The notes under the pieces: generated by a model
What the model was told of the DNA's origin: nothing
Databases searched by the model: none
Seen by the model: the letters and a program-made list of their open reading frames with translations, nothing else
Translations under genes and position numbers: made by a program
Source: Mesorhizobium sp.
Lineage (GTDB): Bacteria > Pseudomonadota > Alphaproteobacteria > Rhizobiales > Rhizobiaceae
Direction: 5' to 3'
Assembly: GCA_004963905.1 (NCBI GenBank)
Contig: SUGL01000007.1
Location: 62,001 to 126,000 of the forward strand
Length of the DNA: 64,000 bases
In this document: positions 60,326 through 64,000 of the stretch, piece by piece
Position numbering within the stretch: the first letter of the stretch is position 1
Layout: each line of letters begins with the position of its first letter

Positions 60326-61264
60326 ATGGCGACTTCTTTCGTGGTTTGGTCCAATAGTTTCGCAAGTGGGCCACATCCGATGCCGCACGGCCGGGAAATC
60401 TTCAGGGGTGACGCAGCCGAGCTCGGCCGGCTGCACGAAAGCCGCTGGCAATGGCTGGAGCAGGCGGTCGGGCCTGCGGTCGCGCTGCCGACCGAATATC
60501 CCGACGGCTACCACGTGCCGCGGCACCGCCACAGCCGCAGCCAGTTGCTGCATGCGCTGGTCGGCGTCGTGCTAGTGACGACGAAGCACGGCCGCTGGAT
60601 GGTTCCGCCCGACCATGCAATGTGGATACCGGCCGGCATCGAACACTCGGTCGAGATGCTGGGCGATGTCTCGATGCGCTCGGTCTATGTCGTGCCGGAT
60701 GCCATTCCCGGCCTGCCTGGGGGCTTGCGTGTCGTCGGTATCACCGAACTGATGCACAGCCTGATCGTGGAATCGGAGAAGCTGCCGCAGGGCGGCGAGC
60801 TCGAAGGGCGCGGCGGGCTGATCATGGGGCTCCTACTGCACGAGATCCCGAACCTGCCGGAACGGCCGCTCGGCTTGCCTTTCCCGTCGGACTCGAAGCT
60901 CGCGGCTCTCTGCCGGCGCTTCGTGGCGGCGCCTTCGCCGCACGCCACGATCGACGAATGGGCGGATGCCGCGGGCATGAGCCGGCGCTCCTTCACCCGC
61001 GCCTTCCATCGCCAGACCGGGCTGTCGCTGTCGACATGGCGCCAGCAGGCCTGTCTGTTCGCCGCGCTGCCCCGGCTGGCCGACGGCGAGCCGATCACCA
61101 GGGTGGCGCTCGACCTCGGCTACGACAGCGTGCCGGCCTTCATCACCATGTTCAAGCGCATGCTGGGCGCCTCGCCACGCGGCTATATGCGCGGCGCGCG
61201 CGAGGCGGGCGAAGGCAGCAAGCGGCTGGCCGGTTTGACCCAGGCCGGCAGCGCCCCCGTTTAA
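60326..61264 (+). CDS. AraC-family transcriptional regulator
   Basis: Predicted 312 residues. N-terminal AraC cupin (HVPRHRHSRSQLLHALVGVV, MVPPDHAMWIPAGIEHSVEM) and C-terminal double helix-turn-helix (TIDEWADAAGMSRRSFTRAF, ITRVALDLGYDSVPAFITMF, then LGASPRGYMRGAR). Start taken at 60326; an internal ATG at 60380 would remove 18 residues that are not part of the cupin. Divergent from the Fsr pump. Its stop codon (61262-61264) lies in the end of the repeat element 61261-61408. Confidence 0.92.
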   Translation: MATSFVVWSNSFASGPHPMPHGREIFRGDAAELGRLHESRWQWLEQAVGPAVALPTEYPDGYHVPRHRHSRSQLLHALVGVVLVTTKHGRWMVPPDHAMWIPAGIEHSVEMLGDVSMRSVYVVPDAIPGLPGGLRVVGITELMHSLIVESEKLPQGGELEGRGGLIMGLLLHEIPNLPERPLGLPFPSDSKLAALCRRFVAAPSPHATIDEWADAAGMSRRSFTRAFHRQTGLSLSTWRQQACLFAALPRLADGEPITRVALDLGYDSVPAFITMFKRMLGASPRGYMRGAREAGEGSKRLAGLTQAGSAPV

Positions 61265-61408
61265 GGCGTGTTGATATTCAGGTGATGCCGGCCTGCAAAT
61301 GGAGGTTTCCTGCGCTTCCGGTGCTCACGTACTTCAAGTACGCTCCGCTCCGGTTCTCGGAACCCGCCATTTTCGGCTCGGCCTGACCTGAATCTCAACA
61401 CGCCTTAA
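61261..61408. repeat. ~148-base intergenic element with covarying inverted ends, copy 2
   Basis: ttaaggcgtgttgatattcaggt at the left is inverted, with one mismatch, as acctgaatctcaacacgcct...taa at the right. The interior is nearly identical to 36378-36520. The end sequences contain the stop codons of both flanking converging genes (AraC regulator and prs). Confidence 0.9.
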
Positions 61409-62340
61409 TCGAAAAGGCTGGAGACCGATTCCTCGGTCGCCGTGCGCGAGATCGCTTCGCCCATCAGGTCGGCGATAGAAATGACGCGGATGTTGGGCGC
61501 GTCGAGCACGGCCTGGCTCGGCTGGATGGAATCGGTGATCACCAGTTCCTGCAGCTTCGAGCCGGCGATGCGGGTCACCGCGCCGCCCGAGAGCACGCCA
61601 TGGGTGATGTAGGCGGTGACGCTGGTGGCGCCGTTGTTGAGCAGCGCTTCGGCCGCGTTGCAGAGCGTGCCGCCCGAATCGACGATGTCGTCGATCAACA
61701 GGCAGTCCTTGCCGGCGACGGCACCGATGATGTTCATGACCTCGGATTCGCCGGGGCGCTCGCGCCGCTTGTCGACGATGGCGAGCTGCGCATCGAAGCG
61801 CTTGGCCAGCGCGCGCGCCCGCACCACGCCGCCGATGTCGGGCGACACGACGACGACGTTGCCGAGCTGCTTGTATTTCGCCTTCACGTCGCGGGCCATC
61901 ACCGGCACCGAGAACAAATTGTCGGTCGGGATGTCGAAGAAGCCCTGGATCTGACCGGCGTGGAGGTCGAGCGTCAGCACGCGGTCGGCGCCCGCGCGGG
62001 TTATCATGTTGGCGACGAGCTTGGCCGAGATCGGCGTGCGGCCGGAGGCGCGGCGATCCTGCCTGGCATAGCCGAAATAGGGGATGACCGCCGTGATGCG
62101 CCGGGCGGAGGAGCGCATGAAGGCATCCATCATGATGAGAAGTTCCATCAGATGGTCGTTTGTCGGGAAAGAAGTGGACTGCAGGATGAAGACATCCTCG
62201 CCGCGCACGTTCTCCTGGATCTCGACGAAGATTTCTTGATCGGCGAAGCGCCTGACGCTGGCCTTCCCCAGCGGAATGTTGAGATAGCGAGCGACCGCCT
62301 CGGCCAGCACCCTGTTGGAATTGCCCGCGAAAAGCTTCAT
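61405..62340 (-). CDS. prs: Ribose-phosphate pyrophosphokinase
   Basis: Predicted 311 residues. Makes PRPP from ribose-5-phosphate and ATP. The PRPP loop is [20 protein letters not shown], the ATP-binding flexible region is [20 protein letters not shown], and [20 protein letters not shown] forms the N-terminal core. Complete. In Rhizobiales prs usually lies close to rplY; here ~9.7 kb separates them. Confidence 0.96.
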   Translation of the reverse strand: MKLFAGNSNRVLAEAVARYLNIPLGKASVRRFADQEIFVEIQENVRGEDVFILQSTSFPTNDHLMELLIMMDAFMRSSARRITAVIPYFGYARQDRRASGRTPISAKLVANMITRAGADRVLTLDLHAGQIQGFFDIPTDNLFSVPVMARDVKAKYKQLGNVVVVSPDIGGVVRARALAKRFDAQLAIVDKRRERPGESEVMNIIGAVAGKDCLLIDDIVDSGGTLCNAAEALLNNGATSVTAYITHGVLSGGAVTRIAGSKLQELVITDSIQPSQAVLDAPNIRVISIADLMGEAISRTATEESVSSLFD

Positions 62341-62531
62341 GCACCGTTCCTGGTGAAGGATGGAGAGACCCGACAGACTCTCATGAGCCTTTTAAGCGGG
62401 CTTTTAGCGGCCCGCGCCGGTATTGCAAGCCTCGTGATCGGGAATCCTTCGAGAAGGTGCAACAAAGGCCGATTGCATCGCAAGCCGGCAACAGATCCGT
62501 TGGGGCAGTTTCAACGCGTGGCGGAACCGCT

Positions 62532-62599
62532 GAATCGCTCCAGCTATCTGCTTCGACGTGGACGGAAAATCGTTGCACGGTTGTCGTGGAGTTGCTCTA
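62532..62599. repeat. GCAATTCCrG-family palindromic repeat, diverged copy 4
   Basis: gaatcgctccagctatctgc then gacgtggacggaaaatcgtt and gtggagttgctcta; matches 37159-37231 base for base at many positions but the left arm is degraded. It ends at the stop of the lipoprotein gene. Confidence 0.65.
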
Positions 62600-63208
62600 G
62601 CCGGCGCCGCCGCTGCCGAGCCAGGCGGTGAACTGGTCGATCGTCTGATCGGCGATCGCCTGCATGACCGAGGGCGCGACCGCCGGCCAGCCTTCGCCGC
62701 TGCCGACCGATGGCGCCTTCTGCTGGCCGTTGATCCGATGCAGGCGGTTGCCCGACGGATCGTAGACGTCCCAGACATAGATGACGGTGGTGTCCTTGCC
62801 TTCGGACATCGTCGAAAAATAGCCTTTCAGCACATGCGTCGCCGTCTGGTCGGTGCTGCCGACCAGCGTCACGCCGCGTTGCCTGGCGCGCGCCTGCAAT
62901 TCCGCAGTCAGGGGCGCTGCCGCCTCCACGGAGGCGCCGACGATCGGCGCCACCTGCAGCCGGGTCTTGGCGATTGCGGCGGTCTGAGCCGGCGTGGCGG
63001 GCGTCGAAGCCGCCGCCGTTGTTGTGGGGGCAGGCGCGGTCGTGGTCGGGGAGGTGGTGGCCGACATGCCCTGGGTGGCCGGCAAGGCCTGAGCCGAATT
63101 CGCCGGCGGCTTGACGGCGGAAGGATCGAGGACGTCCTTGGCGTTGGTGCAAGCGCCAAGCGCCAGCGCCGCAAGCAATGACACGGTCGTCATCTGCGAT
63201 CGTCTCAT
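62597..63208 (-). CDS. Lipoprotein of unknown function
   Basis: Predicted 203 residues. Lipobox LALGAC follows a signal sequence (MRRSQMTTVSLLAALALGAC), so the protein is lipid-anchored. After it come a Pro/Thr/Ala-rich linker (TTSPTTTAPAPTTTAAASTP) and a folded C-terminal domain ~100-203 (THVLKGYFSTMSEGKDTTVI, YVWDVYDPSGNRLHRINGQQ). No family recognised. Opposite in sense to nothing nearby; the next gene on this strand is the M24-fold gene. Confidence 0.75.
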   Translation of the reverse strand: MRRSQMTTVSLLAALALGACTNAKDVLDPSAVKPPANSAQALPATQGMSATTSPTTTAPAPTTTAAASTPATPAQTAAIAKTRLQVAPIVGASVEAAAPLTAELQARARQRGVTLVGSTDQTATHVLKGYFSTMSEGKDTTVIYVWDVYDPSGNRLHRINGQQKAPSVGSGEGWPAVAPSVMQAIADQTIDQFTAWLGSGGAG

Positions 63209-63262
63209 TTGCCCGAAAACTCCCTGGTGGCGACGCCCCCGCGTGAACCAATCATTATGGAT

Positions 63263-64000
63263 TCACTGTACGATCAAGTCGAGATCATGGCGGGAGAGCG
63301 GCTTCGGCGCCGATTCCGTGGTGAGGTAGGTGCGGCCGAGCGTCATTGCCGTTTCGGTCTCCGAATCCATGATGATCATGTGCGCGAACAGCGTCATATT
63401 GGGCGCGATCGGTTCCGGATTGCCCTGGTAGAACATCGGCATATCCATCCAGGACGGCGTGAAGCGGGCGCCGACCGAGTAGCCGCAGGCATTCAGCCGG
63501 TGCTTGGTCAGACTGTGCGCTTCGAGCGTGCGGGCATGCGCATCGAAGACGTCGCCGAAGGTGTTGCCCGGCGTCATCGCCTTCTCGACCGCAAGCAGCG
63601 CGGCGCGGGCGGCGTCGAACAGTTCCTGATGGCGCTTCGAGACCTTGCCGGTCAATGCGGTGCGCATCATCGGGGCGTGGTAGTGATGAAAGACGCCCGC
63701 CCATTCGAGCGTCAACTGGTCGTTCTTGGTAAGCTTGCGGCGTCCGGCCTTGTAGCGGCAAAGCAAGGCATCGGCGCCCGAGCCGATGATGAATTCGTTG
63801 GCCGGATAGTCACCGCCGCCGGCAAAGATCGCACCCTGCATTGCCGCCAGGATAAGTCCCTCGTCGCCGCCCTGCTTGATCAGCGGCAAGGCGGCATCCA
63901 GCGCATCGTCGGAAAGGTTCGCGGCTTTCTCGGCCTTCGCGATCTCGGCAGGGCTCTTGAAGAGGCGCAGCCGGCCGACGATGCCGGAAGCATCGGCGAT
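63263..64000 (-). CDS. M24-fold (aminopeptidase P/creatinase-like) protein, partial
   Basis: The C-terminal 245 residues of a gene that continues off the right edge. Pita-bread-fold landmarks are recognisable, GGGDYPANEFIIGSGADALL, LTKNDQLTLEWAGVFHHYHA, MTPGNTFGDVFDAHARTLEA and GYSVGARFTPSWMDMPMFYQ. The five metal ligands of classical M24 peptidases (D, D, H, E, E) are mostly absent in these positions, which suggests a metal-free creatinase or ectoine-hydrolase-like member rather than an aminopeptidase. The N-terminal domain is outside the window. Confidence 0.78.
   Translation of the reverse strand: MADASGIVGRLRLFKSPAEIAKAEKAANLSDDALDAALPLIKQGGDEGLILAAMQGAIFAGGGDYPANEFIIGSGADALLCRYKAGRRKLTKNDQLTLEWAGVFHHYHAPMMRTALTGKVSKRHQELFDAARAALLAVEKAMTPGNTFGDVFDAHARTLEAHSLTKHRLNACGYSVGARFTPSWMDMPMFYQGNPEPIAPNMTLFAHMIIMDSETETAMTLGRTYLTTESAPKPLSRHDLDLIVQ

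Overview
The window looks like chromosome from an alphaproteobacterium of the order Rhizobiales, most like Mesorhizobium or a close Phyllobacteriaceae relative. This is inferred from the uniformly GC-rich coding sequence with strong GC3 bias, the ChoXWV choline transporter, a ClpS2-type adaptor, a separate petA-petB-petC (unfused cytochrome b and c1), the DUF1285-NUDIX-CCA operon, the ychF-pth-rplY-prs order, and several families of short palindromic intergenic repeats typical of rhizobia. I see no rRNA, tRNA, CRISPR array, phage or recognisable insertion sequence.

Layout. 1-4.85 kb (minus strand): an uncharacterised operon (coiled-coil protein, unknown protein, AAA+ ATPase, partial unknown gene) with a DUF559 endonuclease-like gene wedged into it between two inverted copies of a 49-base palindromic repeat. 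5.2-9.3 kb: thymidine kinase, then the choline ABC transporter choX / choWV, with a terminator between choX and choW. 9.4-12.6 kb: an autotransporter and an ETHE1-rhodanese fusion. 12.9-18.2 kb: a SARP-TPR regulator divergent from cysK and a PLP decarboxylase, then a YciI protein. 18.4-22.3 kb: a two-component system, small exported proteins and clpS2. 22.5-29.4 kb (minus): a MoxR-DUF58-BatA/DUF4159-membrane protein operon. 29.6-32.1 kb (plus): DUF1285, NUDIX hydrolase and CCA-adding enzyme, translationally coupled. 32.1-37.7 kb: a secreted S8 protease, an outer-membrane-like protein, DUF1059, DUF1344, hemF, soxR and trmL. 37.8-42.7 kb: a possible leader-peptide region, a small protein and a pair of ABC exporters. 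43.3-46.8 kb: petABC (cytochrome bc1) and apt. 46.9-51.7 kb (minus): two MaoC-like proteins, corA, ychF, pth, rplY. 52.1-61.3 kb: an accessory block (GST-like protein, FMN reductase, flavin monooxygenase, SsuCAB-like transporter, OhrR-type regulator with an alpha/beta hydrolase, Fsr-type MFS pump with AraC regulator) between rplY and prs. 61.4-64 kb (minus): prs, a lipoprotein and a partial M24-fold gene.

How the parts work together. choXWV imports choline. petABC forms the respiratory bc1 complex. msuE-like reductase, NtaA/SnaA-type monooxygenase and the SsuCAB-like importer form a plausible uptake-and-cleavage unit for an organosulfur or related compound. OhrR/hydrolase, SoxR, and Fsr/AraC look like separate stress or efflux modules. 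ychF, pth, rplY and prs are housekeeping.

The most unusual items are: the AAA+/coiled-coil operon of unknown role; the repeat-bracketed DUF559 gene inside it; a two-copy ~145-base intergenic element whose inverted ends differ between copies but remain self-complementary; a possible leader peptide plus ribosome-site hairpin before the exporter pair; and a GST-like gene that appears to have lost an internal piece of its glutathione-binding domain.
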